Below are positions 1 through 9,077 of a DNA stretch of 42,183 bases, in pieces. Position 1 is the first letter of the stretch. The number at the start of each line of letters is the position of its first letter. A program made the position numbers and the translations under genes. The notes below the pieces were generated by a model, which saw only the letters and a program-made list of their open reading frames with translations, did not search any database and was not told the DNA's origin. Location of the stretch: positions 1 through 42,183 of the forward strand of contig JAABRF010000012.1 in assembly GCA_011391075.1 (NCBI GenBank), written 5' to 3'. Source of the stretch: Flavobacteriia bacterium (GTDB taxonomy: Bacteria > Bacteroidota > Bacteroidia > Flavobacteriales > Flavobacteriaceae).

Positions 1-16
1 ATAAAATATTACATTC

Positions 17-61
17 CAAGTGCAAGGATTTTAAACATTTTTGTTTTAATCCTTGCACTTG
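17..61. repeat. Long stem-loop with 14-bp perfect arms
   Basis: Arms at 17-30 and 48-61 are perfect reverse complements (CAAGTGCAAGGATT and its complement). The 17-nt loop can pair further (TTAAAC with GTTTTAA, one bulge). There is no long T-run on either side, so a classical intrinsic terminator is not clear. It could be the 3' end of a transcript from a gene left of the window, or a small repeat element. Confidence 0.6.
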
Positions 62-125
62 ATGAAAATTGATAATGATTCATTCTTCAATTTCAATATT
101 GAATCCGTTCATAAAGAGTAACGAT

Positions 126-259
126 GTCCCGTAGGGACTAAATATCTGTAGAAAAATCAAAAATACATAAAAACACGCCGACGGTTGCAGCGAAGCTGCA
201 ACCGTCGGCGATAATCTTGTCTAACATTATACGCTACAGATATTTAGTCCCTACGGGAC
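126..259. repeat. Nested palindromic element, MITE/REP-like
   Basis: A 26-nt perfect inverted repeat (126-151 and 234-259, GTCCCGTAGGGAC... type ends) flanks a second, GC-rich perfect palindrome at 176-210. The inner palindrome has 16-bp arms and a GAA loop; its tip reads GCGAAGC, a sequence known to form an unusually stable mini-hairpin. The inner arm is far more GC-rich than its surroundings. No ORF lies inside. The structure suggests a non-autonomous mobile or REP-type element, but no target-site duplication is evident. Confidence 0.7.
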
Positions 260-382
260 TATTCTTTATCGCATATTTATTGAGGAAATAAACTAAAAAA
301 ATATTTTAAAAATTACTATATTCAAAGATTGTACTTCAATTTAATCAGCAGACCCTATTTAAAAACAATAGATTATTGCATC
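260..382. other. AT-rich intergenic stretch, no gene seen
   Basis: The gene-free region 1-382 holds the stem-loop at 17-61 and the nested palindrome at 126-259. The remainder is AT-rich, and I see no gene or RNA in it. The glutamine synthetase reading from the right ends at 383 without an obvious intrinsic terminator. Confidence 0.5.
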
Positions 383-1894
383 TTACATACAATGCAAATG
401 TTCCATTACCAATTTGTATATCTCTTCGTGTTTGCCATACAATCGCTCGCTGAGTTTGTCATCATTGTAGGATCTCAGTTTGGCAATACTGCTATCAATT
501 AACCCTTTTGGGAAAATATCATTCTTTTCTAAATAGGCTCTTTTTTGTTCCAATGCCAAAGCCGATTCGTGGCAGGAAACTGGTAAACCTTTTAGTTCCG
601 ACAACCGATTTTTATTTTCATTGTGGAAAATGTTTACATTGACATAGAGATTTTCAGCCAATTGGAGCGAATCTTCCATCTCCAATCCATGTAAGGTAGC
701 GACTACCAAAGAAGCCATATACAAGAATATATCAGCCGATCCATCACCACTTCTGATTTCTACGGTTTGCTTGCTTATCTCTGTTTTTTTCTCAGACTTT
801 ATATTTGGATTGGCATCTTCTATCATTTTCAAATCTCCTCTCCAACCCAATGGTACTCTTATCAAAACACTTCTGTTGCGATCTCCCCAACAAATATTGG
901 TTGGCGCTTCTTGATAGGGAACCAATCGCAAATAGGAGGTAGGAATAGTATTGCCAAAAGCGGTCAACGCATCGGCCATGTCCAATATACCGGCAATCAT
1001 TTTTTTGGCTTCATCACTGAGCTCGTTTTGATGTACCATGATATTGCGTCCGTCTTTTTCAAGTAACATGTGGATGTGTAAACCACTTCCTGCTTTACCT
1101 ACCGAAATTTTGGGAGCAAAACTCACTTTTACGCCATATTCATTGCACACTTTTCTCAAAATCCACTTGGCAATGACCAATTGTTGCGCAGCCGATTCTG
1201 CTTCGCAGGGTAAAAATTCGATTTCGTGTTGCTCGTAAAAATACTTTTCATCCGAAAAATGACCTACTTCAGAATGTCCGTATTTGATTTGACCACCACT
1301 AGCCGCTATCAATCGCATGGCTTCTTTACGGATAAATTCATAACTCGTAAAAGGTTCTGAAGCGTGATATCCACGCTGATCAATGGCGGGAAAGGTCTTA
1401 TTTTCTTCTTTGGGGGCAATGATGTAATATTCCAATTCTCCCAAAGCTTTAAATGTCATGCCGGTTTTTTGAGTGAATATTTGATTGGCTTTACGCAAAA
1501 TATATTCAGGAGAAGATTCCAAAGGTTTCCCTTCGCTATTGTAGTATGAACATAAAATATCCAAACAAGGGACTTCTTCAAACGGATTGACAAATGCTGT
1601 ATTGTATCGCGGAACAACGTATAAATCGCTCGTACTGGCTTCTATGAAACTAAATAAACTAGACCCATCGACGCGTTCTCCGGTAGTTAAAATTTGATCA
1701 AGATAGGCTATGCTATTGATTACAAAGTTCAAAGTTTTCAATCGTCCATCTTCGGCCACATATCGAAAATTTAACATTTCAATATGGTTGCCAATGACAA
1801 AATCAATAAGGTCTTTTTTGGTAAAATGTTTGGATTCTTTTTGCAAATATTTTTCTAACACATTAGGGCTGAGTTCAAAATTGTTATTACTCAT
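383..1894 (-). CDS. glnA: Glutamine synthetase family protein
   Basis: This 503-residue protein has the features of type I glutamine synthetases, which make glutamine from glutamate, ammonia and ATP. An N-terminal beta-grasp part (about 35-120) is followed by the catalytic domain. Visible elements are the metal-binding ELE (153-155), the SEVG segment near 208-211, GSGLHIHM (269-276), NRSVLIRVP, and a late EIRSGDGSAD segment in the place of the ERR/D...NPY motif. The C-terminus carries an ENLYVNVNIF-type segment. It is slightly longer than the usual 470 residues. Other members of this fold ligate polyamines or other amines, so the substrate is inferred. It starts at ATG 1894. A TAnnTTTG-like -7 element lies 31-38 bases upstream of the start. 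Confidence 0.82.
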   Translation of the reverse strand: MSNNNFELSPNVLEKYLQKESKHFTKKDLIDFVIGNHIEMLNFRYVAEDGRLKTLNFVINSIAYLDQILTTGERVDGSSLFSFIEASTSDLYVVPRYNTAFVNPFEEVPCLDILCSYYNSEGKPLESSPEYILRKANQIFTQKTGMTFKALGELEYYIIAPKEENKTFPAIDQRGYHASEPFTSYEFIRKEAMRLIAASGGQIKYGHSEVGHFSDEKYFYEQHEIEFLPCEAESAAQQLVIAKWILRKVCNEYGVKVSFAPKISVGKAGSGLHIHMLLEKDGRNIMVHQNELSDEAKKMIAGILDMADALTAFGNTIPTSYLRLVPYQEAPTNICWGDRNRSVLIRVPLGWRGDLKMIEDANPNIKSEKKTEISKQTVEIRSGDGSADIFLYMASLVVATLHGLEMEDSLQLAENLYVNVNIFHNENKNRLSELKGLPVSCHESALALEQKRAYLEKNDIFPKGLIDSSIAKLRSYNDDKLSERLYGKHEEIYKLVMEHLHCM

Positions 1895-1924
1895 AAATTG
1901 AAGTTTGATTTAATTTGAATGCCT

Positions 1925-1932
1925 CAAATTTA
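1925..1932 (-). promoter_or_regulatory. Candidate -7 element upstream of glutamine synthetase
   Basis: The minus strand reads TAAATTTG, matching the Bacteroidota -7 consensus TAnnTTTG. No good TTG -33 element sits at the expected distance, so this is a weak call. Confidence 0.28.
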
Positions 1933-1983
1933 CGACAAATTAACAGTTTGAAACCTATCCTATCTATACTTTTTGGTTGGTTT

Positions 1984-2967
1984 TCAATCAAATCTTTGTC
2001 GCAACCATCCTAATAGGAAATGAAGTTTGGAGTCGGGACATGCACTCATATTTTGCATATTGAGAAACAACACACTTTTTATTCGACTCAACCAACTCAA
2101 TCTCATTAGTAGAAACCAGAGAGGTTTGTCATACGAACCAAAATATATCAATTGATAATTGGATTTTAAAACGCAAGTTTTCTGTGCAATCTCAAGGTGA
2201 TTGGCCAATCCTTGAGGTGTGAATTGCAGGATACTTCTAAATTTGTGCTGTATATTATTCAATTCACTTTCAGGATGTAGTTTTGAAAAGTTTTCAAAAG
2301 TTGATTTCCGCATCGGATGCGGCGTGTGGTGAAACTTGTAATACTTTTTAAAACCGACGATTTTAGCTGCAGTTTGTTGTGCTATTTTATGTCCGGCTCT
2401 GTCAGGATGCCCCATTTTAAGATGGAAAAAATGGAGTATTTTCTTGTAGATTAGGTTTTCTTCAAATCTCAACCATTTACCTCTTAAAACGGGAAATCCA
2501 TTCTGGAAAAAATCTTCAGGTTTTACCGGATTTAGAATGAAAAAGTCATCATTGATATAGATAAAATGTTCAGCTAAATCTGGGATTCTATACAGAAAAG
2601 TTTCAATTGAACGCGCATTAAAAGTTGGTAAGTATTTTTCATAATCCCTGAAGATTTCCGTATGATCTACAATTTTTACTTTTTTATACCTTTCGATATT
2701 TTGTAAATCCGGATTTTTCAAAAAGTCGGGAGTTTGTTGATCGGTTACAATAAAAATTGTTCTGACAAATGGTGCATTTTTTAAAATGGAACGCACTGCA
2801 AATTCAATTTCATTGACCTGCTTGAATCGTGCATCATTAATTTTTTTGTTTTTCTTTTTATCAGGATCTATATAAGTATTGATTTTTTCCTGATGTATCG
2901 GATCATTGCCATTTACCCATGTAAAAACAAAATCTATGTCGATATGGTTTTGATGATGCGATCCCAT
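1984..2967 (-). CDS. Stealth-family sugar-phosphate transferase
   Basis: This 327-residue protein opens with the Stealth conserved region 1 signature (DIDFVFTWVNGNDP, about 11-24). Region 2 follows: RFKQVNEIEFAVRSILKNAP, IFIVTDQQTP, and later FIYINDDFFI. A region 3-like HHTPHPMRKS lies near 214-223. Stealth proteins transfer hexose-1-phosphates during capsule or exopolysaccharide synthesis. No signal peptide is seen and the protein is probably cytoplasmic or membrane-associated. It stands alone: the flanking genes are glutamine synthetase and cytidine deaminase rather than a capsule locus. The fourth Stealth region is not obvious, so it may be a short member. It starts at ATG 2967. Confidence 0.8.
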   Translation of the reverse strand: MGSHHQNHIDIDFVFTWVNGNDPIHQEKINTYIDPDKKKNKKINDARFKQVNEIEFAVRSILKNAPFVRTIFIVTDQQTPDFLKNPDLQNIERYKKVKIVDHTEIFRDYEKYLPTFNARSIETFLYRIPDLAEHFIYINDDFFILNPVKPEDFFQNGFPVLRGKWLRFEENLIYKKILHFFHLKMGHPDRAGHKIAQQTAAKIVGFKKYYKFHHTPHPMRKSTFENFSKLHPESELNNIQHKFRSILQFTPQGLANHLEIAQKTCVLKSNYQLIYFGSYDKPLWFLLMRLSWLSRIKSVLFLNMQNMSACPDSKLHFLLGWLRQRFD

Positions 2968-3044
2968 GAGATGTTAGTTGGCATGTAAATTAATGAAATA
3001 CACTTTTTCCACCTTATTCACGATCCTAATAATAACGAATCGTC

Positions 3045-3527
3045 CTATAAAAACGATTGATCAAATGCAAAAGGCAATAAATCTTGCAATGAATTTGCTT
3101 TGATTACGACTCCAACTTCACCTGTAAAAAACACTTCGATGGGTGCTTTTTGATTGACCTCATATTCCAATAGCGTTTGTCTACAGGCGCCACAAGGAGA
3201 AACAGGTTTGTTTACTTCTTTGAGTTTTGATTTGACCGTAATTGCAATTTTTTTAATAACCATGCCGGGAAATTGAGAAGAGGCATTCCAAATGGCAACT
3301 CTTTCAGCACACATTCCAGATGGATATGCAGCATTTTCTTGGTTATTTCCGGTTACTATCGTTCCATTTTCCAACAATAGTGCAGCACCTACCTGAAAAT
3401 TTGAATAAGGTGCATAGGCATTCAGAATGGCTTTTTGAGCAGCCTTCATCAAATGTAAATCTTCTGTAGAAAGTTCTGCAATAGATGGATAAAGGGTAAA
3501 CTGCGTTTGAATAGTTTTGTTTTCCAC
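3045..3527 (-). CDS. cdd: Cytidine deaminase
   Basis: This 160-residue enzyme hydrolyses cytidine and deoxycytidine to uridine and deoxyuridine in pyrimidine salvage. The zinc site is visible: CAER (Cys73, Glu75 as proton shuttle) and PCGAC (Cys112, Cys115). This is the Cys-ligand form of homotetrameric deaminases. The substrate-binding NxE part is present as QENAAYPSG just before the zinc motif. It lies on the same strand as porV and porU and directly downstream of them. This order is seen in many flavobacteria, but a 108-bp gap with its own candidate -7 element suggests separate transcription. Confidence 0.92.
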   Translation of the reverse strand: MENKTIQTQFTLYPSIAELSTEDLHLMKAAQKAILNAYAPYSNFQVGAALLLENGTIVTGNNQENAAYPSGMCAERVAIWNASSQFPGMVIKKIAITVKSKLKEVNKPVSPCGACRQTLLEYEVNQKAPIEVFFTGEVGVVIKANSLQDLLPFAFDQSFL

Positions 3528-3584
3528 TATACTAAATGTTTATGAGCTTAGCCTATCTAACATATTTTGCTAAATAGCGGATGG

Positions 3585-3592
3585 CAAAGATA
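3585..3592 (-). promoter_or_regulatory. Candidate -7 element of cdd
   Basis: The minus strand reads TATCTTTG, an exact TAnnTTTG match about 58 bases upstream of the cdd start. No well-spaced TTG -33 box is visible. Confidence 0.33.
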
Positions 3593-3635
3593 CAAACTAT
3601 TGTCGAATAAATGTTGTGCAAAGCCCTATTTTTGG

Positions 3636-4760
3636 CTAATAACCATAGTTTTCACCTAAATTAAAGCCTAATGAAAATCGCAAGGTGTTTTCTAATGGAT
3701 TGTTGATGTCGGAAGCGTTAAACAAGTATGAAACATCAATATGAGTGGCTTTGAATTTGAATCCGGCTCCTAACGTGAAAAATTGACGTGAGCCTTTCAT
3801 TTTACTTTCATGAAAATAACCGGCACGCAAAGCAAATGCCTCATTGTAAATATACTCAGTTCCTACTTGCCAAGTAAATTCTTTGAGTTCTTCTGAAAAC
3901 CCACCTGGAGCATCTCCAAAAGAGGAAAACATGCCTTCCACAAATCCTATTTCTGAATCATCTTCATCAGGATTGGGTGTAGGAACTAACAGTTTATTGG
4001 TCTCAAGGGTTAGATTGACTTTGTTGAAATCATCAAATATAAAATCAAAACCGGCACCCAATTTTAAATTGGTAGGTAGGAAGTTTTCTCTTCCGCCATC
4101 TACATAAGATACTTTGGGGCCAATGTTTGAAATGTTGAATCCACCTCTAAAAACGCCATTAAAATCTCCATAATTATCTTCCATGGATTCATAGAAACCA
4201 GAAATATCTACGCTAAATGTATTGACGGTTTTCAATTCAGAATCTTGTACTTTTAATGCAAAGTCAGATCGAATGTATCTCATTGTTACACCCATTGCAA
4301 ATCCTTCACTTAGTTTTAATGCATATGTACCATCGATAGCCATTTCATTGGGCTTTTCAATGCCAATTTCATTACCATCATAATCAGTCAAATTGATTTC
4401 ACCCAAGGTAAAATACTTAAAACTTGCACTCCAAGCACTTTTTTCATCTATCAATCCTGTTGCAGAAATACCGCCTAAATAGACGTCATTGACCAATTTG
4501 TTCATCCAAGGCGTGAAGTTAACCCCAATTGATAATGAAGATTGATTGAATGCTGCCTTGGCAGGATTGTGATGTTGATTGTTGAAATCAGGACTGGTAG
4601 CAACGCCTACATCACCCATGCCTCCGGCTCTTCCATCGGGCGTAATCATCAAGAATGGAGCTGCAGTTGTGATGGCATTGATTTCATCCTCTTCTTGTGC
4701 TAAAATGGGGTTGTATATGGTAAATAAGAATAGTGTAAATACAAGTATTTTAGTGTACAT
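3636..4760 (-). CDS. porV: T9SS outer membrane protein PorV
   Basis: This 374-residue protein has a signal peptide ending at ..NPILAQ (about residue 22) and a FadL-like outer membrane beta-barrel body. It resembles PorV (LptO), the T9SS barrel that takes cargo from the translocon and delivers it to the PorU sortase. Support comes from the opening segment ITTAAPFLMITPDGRAGGMG, typical of PorV (GldJ-like 'sR.gGMGdvGvA'), from alternating amphipathic strands, and from the tail ending in ..NLGENYGY. It lies 99 bp downstream of porU on the same strand, the conserved porU-porV arrangement. An acidic loop (NPDEDDSEIG) is visible mid-protein. Confidence 0.9.
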   Translation of the reverse strand: MYTKILVFTLFLFTIYNPILAQEEDEINAITTAAPFLMITPDGRAGGMGDVGVATSPDFNNQHHNPAKAAFNQSSLSIGVNFTPWMNKLVNDVYLGGISATGLIDEKSAWSASFKYFTLGEINLTDYDGNEIGIEKPNEMAIDGTYALKLSEGFAMGVTMRYIRSDFALKVQDSELKTVNTFSVDISGFYESMEDNYGDFNGVFRGGFNISNIGPKVSYVDGGRENFLPTNLKLGAGFDFIFDDFNKVNLTLETNKLLVPTPNPDEDDSEIGFVEGMFSSFGDAPGGFSEELKEFTWQVGTEYIYNEAFALRAGYFHESKMKGSRQFFTLGAGFKFKATHIDVSYLFNASDINNPLENTLRFSLGFNLGENYGY

Positions 4761-4859
4761 AAAACTTCTTTTGGGAATATATTAAAATCTGTTTTGTCGT
4801 TATATAAAAATCAAAAAATGAATTTAAAAAAACATTTCGGGTTTCAAATATCTGTAAAA

Positions 4860-7800
4860 TTATTGAAGTATAACCAACTTTTCAAATTTTTCTGCTTTTA
4901 AATCCGAATTGGGAGCCGATACGCTGAGCTTGAAAACATACACACCTTTTCCTATTTTTTGACCAAAATCATCCAATCCGTCCCAAGAAATATCTCTTGA
5001 AAGACTCCCCGAACTCTGAATGTTTTGATTGATGGTTTTGACCAATTTACCGGAAACGGTATAAATCTGAACCTGTACTTCCAATGCCTCATTGGGCTTG
5101 TTGTGACTAAACCAAAACTCAGTATAATTGACAAAAGGATTGGGATAATTCAATACATGTTCTAAAATCAACTCAGCATCATCTACAACCACAAAGTGTA
5201 ACGTAGCTTCACTAGGATTATTGTATGTGTCATAAGCTTTTAATTGAATAACATGCGAACCTATCGACAAATCTCGTAATCTGTACTCCAAACTGCCCTT
5301 TGTATAATCATTTACATCAGTGATGTAATAATCGTTTAAAATATAGGGGTTTTGCTGGTCATCATCCAATACAGCCGTGATATCGTGATCTACAGATGAA
5401 AATGAAGTATTGATTCCGTTTTCATCTTCCATAAAAGCCATTAACAATGGTGATTCATTGGTGTTGCCACCATCGATAAATGAAGTGTCATTCATGTATA
5501 AACGAATAGTTGGACCGGTATTGTCTGTTGCCGCATCATAATTTATTCCACCGATCACAATGTCTGTATTGTAACCACCGCGGTCTGTAGAACCATTGTG
5601 CGCATAAAAACTCAATTTGCCATATCCATAAGCAATTCTAATGTCTTGTGGCGCTACAAATTCAATGTGAAACTGTCCATTGGTTACACTTGCTCTTCCC
5701 CTGAATATTTTGGAGTCTTGTGTGTCAAATGTCAGGGTTTCTGAAAAACCATCGTTATTTAAGGTCTGTCTATCCATAGGTTTGTCAAATACCGTTAAAT
5801 AAACCTCGCCGTTAAAATTGGAATCAATATTGCCATTACTCAAAGTTACTATTCCGTCAAATGTAATATGAGACAAAGCCTTGATGGTATCTAAAGATTG
5901 AGTTATAGGTGTCCCGTTCATATGGGTCAACCTTACATCAGGTTTTGGCAAAGCTAGTTTCATTGCGGGATCTCCAAATGAAAAAATAAAATAGCGCTGT
6001 TTGCTGCTTATACTCGAGTTTTTACTCATTCTCAAATAATCTGATATACTTAATGAATTGCCAGTATATTCTAATAATCGGGGAACTAAATTAAGGTTAA
6101 AATAAAGACCGATATTGATGAAAACTTCCCTAGCTGTAGCAATTTCATGTGCAGCTCCACCATTGGGATTTCTTATCACCAATTCTCCTGCAGTATTGGG
6201 TCGGTAGGGATTGTCAAATCTGGCAAATTCACAGGAAATAACGGTCAGTAAATTTAGATTGTCCATATTGGCCCAGTTTTCGATTTGACCCGTTTCAATG
6301 ATGCGTTCAGCCGATAAGCCATCTTCACCACCATGTCCAAAGTAATCAATCAGTAATACGCCTTTTTCAATTTGGTTGTTAATTTCATTAAACACTTGAG
6401 GGTAACGAGATCCACCGGCAGTAACTTCTTGGACATAAGCATCCATCCACAATTTTTTAACATTGACCAAAGGTTTATTTATCTTGATGTTGTCGGCCAA
6501 CGATTCTTGACTGATTTGCAAAGTTTCATCAGAACCTGCATCACTGTCATCGGCTATCATTAATACTTCGTTGCGCCAATCCCCTAAAGAATTGGAATGA
6601 TAGTAATTTAATATTTTCGTATTGATTGCTTGGGCTTCTTGAGATGTATTAAATGGAATTCGAGAAACTGCAACATCTTGCGTTTGACTGAAAAAACCAT
6701 CCAAATCACCTTCATTCAAGTCACTTACAATTCCGAAAAAATCATCTGTGACAAACGAACTGGTCATGTCAAAACTGTTGATTGATTCAAACGTCGGGAC
6801 TATACTGGCAGTCTGATTGCTGATGTTTTTAAAATCAAAACTGGCATCACCATACAATAAAATATATTTTAATCGTAAAGGTGAATTGAGGTAAACATGT
6901 CTAACAAAGTCTCGAATGGCAGTAATATCTTTGGATCCCGAACCAAATTCATTGTATATTTGATGCAAAGGGACGATTTCTACAGTTAAACCCGATTGTG
7001 TACGATGATATTGAGCTAATGATTCCGCTTCATCAGTAAAATCTTTATCGGTAATAATGAGATAATCAACATTACTTAATCCATGTAGATTTTGATTTTG
7101 TACTCGGTAATCAGATGGGCGACTAGGCGTATAGTAATCTTGAGAATTGACGATAACAAACTCTTTAAGTTGACCGCCTAAAGTGTTGAACGCATATGTA
7201 CCACCAGTTCCTTGATTGGATATGCTACTGACGTTGATGGGATCGGTTACATCCCATAGTTTAAAGATGTTGGTTGCATTTTGGATTTGATAATTGATAA
7301 TTCCAGTAGTATTTAGGGTTGCAAAATTTCTGAAAACAAATTGCTTATTACCAACAATCAAATTGCGTTTACCTATGATTTCGATATAATCTAAATATGC
7401 TTTGGCACTTGAATTCCCGCCATTATTGAATTGTAGGGAAACACTGATTTGTTCATTCCCAACCGTAGTCGAAGCTTGTGTTTGACCATTCATCGCCAAG
7501 GTATGACCCGAAACGGAGTTGATGTTAAAATTTGAAAGATTGCTTCCATTAACAGCCAATTGAAAGGAAGTATTGCTGGAAGAAATTCCTGCAGCTACTA
7601 CCTTTACTCTAATGGGAATACTAGTGTCCAAGTTGGGAAATGTATGCGTAAAGGTTCTTTGATTTTGAATGTCAAAACTTTCACCCAACCATTGCTGGCC
7701 TGCAGCAAACAAGTTGCGTGTATCTTTTTCATAAACCCAATAATCGTCAAAATTTTGAAGTGTTAACACAGGTGATCCTTCAACCAATGAGGCATTTTGA

Positions 7801-8696
7801 ATTCTTTTTCCAGGGCTAGAACCGACATGTATGAAATAGTATGCTTTGTCATCGTAAATATTTCTAACATGACTTAATGATTCAGTTGTATTATTGTGTT
7901 TCCAAGACTCTGGACCTTTGGCATAAAACAAAATGTAGTCTCCAGAATCAAAACTACCATCTTCTTCTCCTTCAACAAATATGGCATTTTCTTGTAAGTC
8001 ATCACGTCTGAAATCACCAATTCTGTATGGTAAGAGCGCTCCGCCATTTCCAAATATTTGAATATTTTGCGGATTAATCTGATTGGTTTTGATCCCCAAA
8101 TCGTTTAAAAATGAACGATCTAACTTGTAAACTCCAGAAGTATCAACAGCAATTTTATACCATGTACCTGCTGCTAAAACCGAATTGTTTGTTGATTTTA
8201 ATTGCCTTCCGGTTTGATTAACATTTTTTAAAGTATAATTAACTTCAAATGAAATCATTTTTTTAAATTGATTTCCATCCTTAACCAATGGAATAACCGT
8301 TAAAAAAGCTTCTGAAATTTGACGCGTGGAAACAGCATCCAATTTTACTTCAGGTATCGTAGGAATCGATTCCGGATTTATATCGAGTAAATCAACTGAT
8401 GAAATATTTTCATATACTACATTTTTCAATTCAAAATTTTGAATTTGCATATTCAATGGAACTTCCCATTGGGTAAAATAGAAAGGTAAAAGCCGTTCAG
8501 TATCAATATGTGCCGTATTTATAAGTGGAAGATTGATAGTATTTCCGGCGTTTAGGGTTATTTTTTGAGGTTTCAGCCATTGCAATTGAAATTTTTTACT
8601 CAGCGTTTCCTGGGCAAAAATAGATGGAGCTAATGCCAAACAAATCAGTAATAGAAAATGATATTTTGTATAATGAAATTTATCGGATATAATCAT
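4860..8696 (-). CDS. porU: T9SS sortase PorU (C25 gingipain-like)
   Basis: This 1278-residue cell-surface peptidase has a signal peptide ending ..APSIFAQ. It has the gingipain (C25) catalytic pair: a DYFGHGGEDG motif with His788 and ISCEFARFDNP with Cys822. PorU removes the C-terminal sorting domain of T9SS cargo and attaches the cargo to anionic LPS. The N-terminal part (30-500) is beta-rich, the caspase-like domain lies at about 540-910, Ig-like domains follow, and the C-terminus has a CTD/FlgD-like fold (NYPNPF.., DDFGQKIGKGVYVFKL). Length and order fit flavobacterial PorU. It lies upstream of porV and is divergent from gldJ across a 381-bp spacer. Confidence 0.95.
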   Translation of the reverse strand: MIISDKFHYTKYHFLLLICLALAPSIFAQETLSKKFQLQWLKPQKITLNAGNTINLPLINTAHIDTERLLPFYFTQWEVPLNMQIQNFELKNVVYENISSVDLLDINPESIPTIPEVKLDAVSTRQISEAFLTVIPLVKDGNQFKKMISFEVNYTLKNVNQTGRQLKSTNNSVLAAGTWYKIAVDTSGVYKLDRSFLNDLGIKTNQINPQNIQIFGNGGALLPYRIGDFRRDDLQENAIFVEGEEDGSFDSGDYILFYAKGPESWKHNNTTESLSHVRNIYDDKAYYFIHVGSSPGKRIQNASLVEGSPVLTLQNFDDYWVYEKDTRNLFAAGQQWLGESFDIQNQRTFTHTFPNLDTSIPIRVKVVAAGISSSNTSFQLAVNGSNLSNFNINSVSGHTLAMNGQTQASTTVGNEQISVSLQFNNGGNSSAKAYLDYIEIIGKRNLIVGNKQFVFRNFATLNTTGIINYQIQNATNIFKLWDVTDPINVSSISNQGTGGTYAFNTLGGQLKEFVIVNSQDYYTPSRPSDYRVQNQNLHGLSNVDYLIITDKDFTDEAESLAQYHRTQSGLTVEIVPLHQIYNEFGSGSKDITAIRDFVRHVYLNSPLRLKYILLYGDASFDFKNISNQTASIVPTFESINSFDMTSSFVTDDFFGIVSDLNEGDLDGFFSQTQDVAVSRIPFNTSQEAQAINTKILNYYHSNSLGDWRNEVLMIADDSDAGSDETLQISQESLADNIKINKPLVNVKKLWMDAYVQEVTAGGSRYPQVFNEINNQIEKGVLLIDYFGHGGEDGLSAERIIETGQIENWANMDNLNLLTVISCEFARFDNPYRPNTAGELVIRNPNGGAAHEIATAREVFINIGLYFNLNLVPRLLEYTGNSLSISDYLRMSKNSSISSKQRYFIFSFGDPAMKLALPKPDVRLTHMNGTPITQSLDTIKALSHITFDGIVTLSNGNIDSNFNGEVYLTVFDKPMDRQTLNNDGFSETLTFDTQDSKIFRGRASVTNGQFHIEFVAPQDIRIAYGYGKLSFYAHNGSTDRGGYNTDIVIGGINYDAATDNTGPTIRLYMNDTSFIDGGNTNESPLLMAFMEDENGINTSFSSVDHDITAVLDDDQQNPYILNDYYITDVNDYTKGSLEYRLRDLSIGSHVIQLKAYDTYNNPSEATLHFVVVDDAELILEHVLNYPNPFVNYTEFWFSHNKPNEALEVQVQIYTVSGKLVKTINQNIQSSGSLSRDISWDGLDDFGQKIGKGVYVFKLSVSAPNSDLKAEKFEKLVILQ

Positions 8697-9077
8697 AGTA
8701 AGTCAAAGTCAGGCTTATTTTAATAGAATTAGAACGCAGTTTTTTTGAATATATTATTTATGAAAACAAGGACAATATTAAATAATAAAAAGGGAAAAGA
8801 AACGTTGTTTAATAAAATTTACAATCATTTCTATTAAAATTTATAAAATACTTGTTTAAAAAAAGATTTATTGTAAATTGCGTCGCTCAAATTGTGATGA
8901 TTTATTGCAAGGTTGGTACAATATTATTGTTTATACCCCGTTGTAATAATATCATTTTAATTTGTTTATAATTAAGTTTGACACTGGTATTAAGGAATTT
9001 TATATCATTTTGTATTCAATTGATATTAAATAATTTACACGAAATTCGACTTTTTAAATTCTAACATTTATACACAC
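8697..9077. other. AT-rich divergent spacer between porU and gldJ
   Basis: This 381-bp spacer has no ORF of note. It is very AT-rich with many A and T tracts and presumably carries both divergent promoters. Upstream of gldJ, TAAGTTTG (8973-8980) fits the -7 consensus. I see no clear -33 partner, no terminator and no RNA gene. Confidence 0.5.
8973..8980 (+). promoter_or_regulatory. Candidate -7 element of gldJ
   Basis: TAAGTTTG matches TAnnTTTG and would give a leader of about 90 nt for gldJ. No TTG is found at the expected 19-21 nt spacing. Confidence 0.28.

Noticed and set aside
176-210. Integron attC site or rho-independent terminator
   Set aside because: No integrase or R/L box pattern is seen and no T-run follows. 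The outer 26-nt repeats fit a mobile repeat better.
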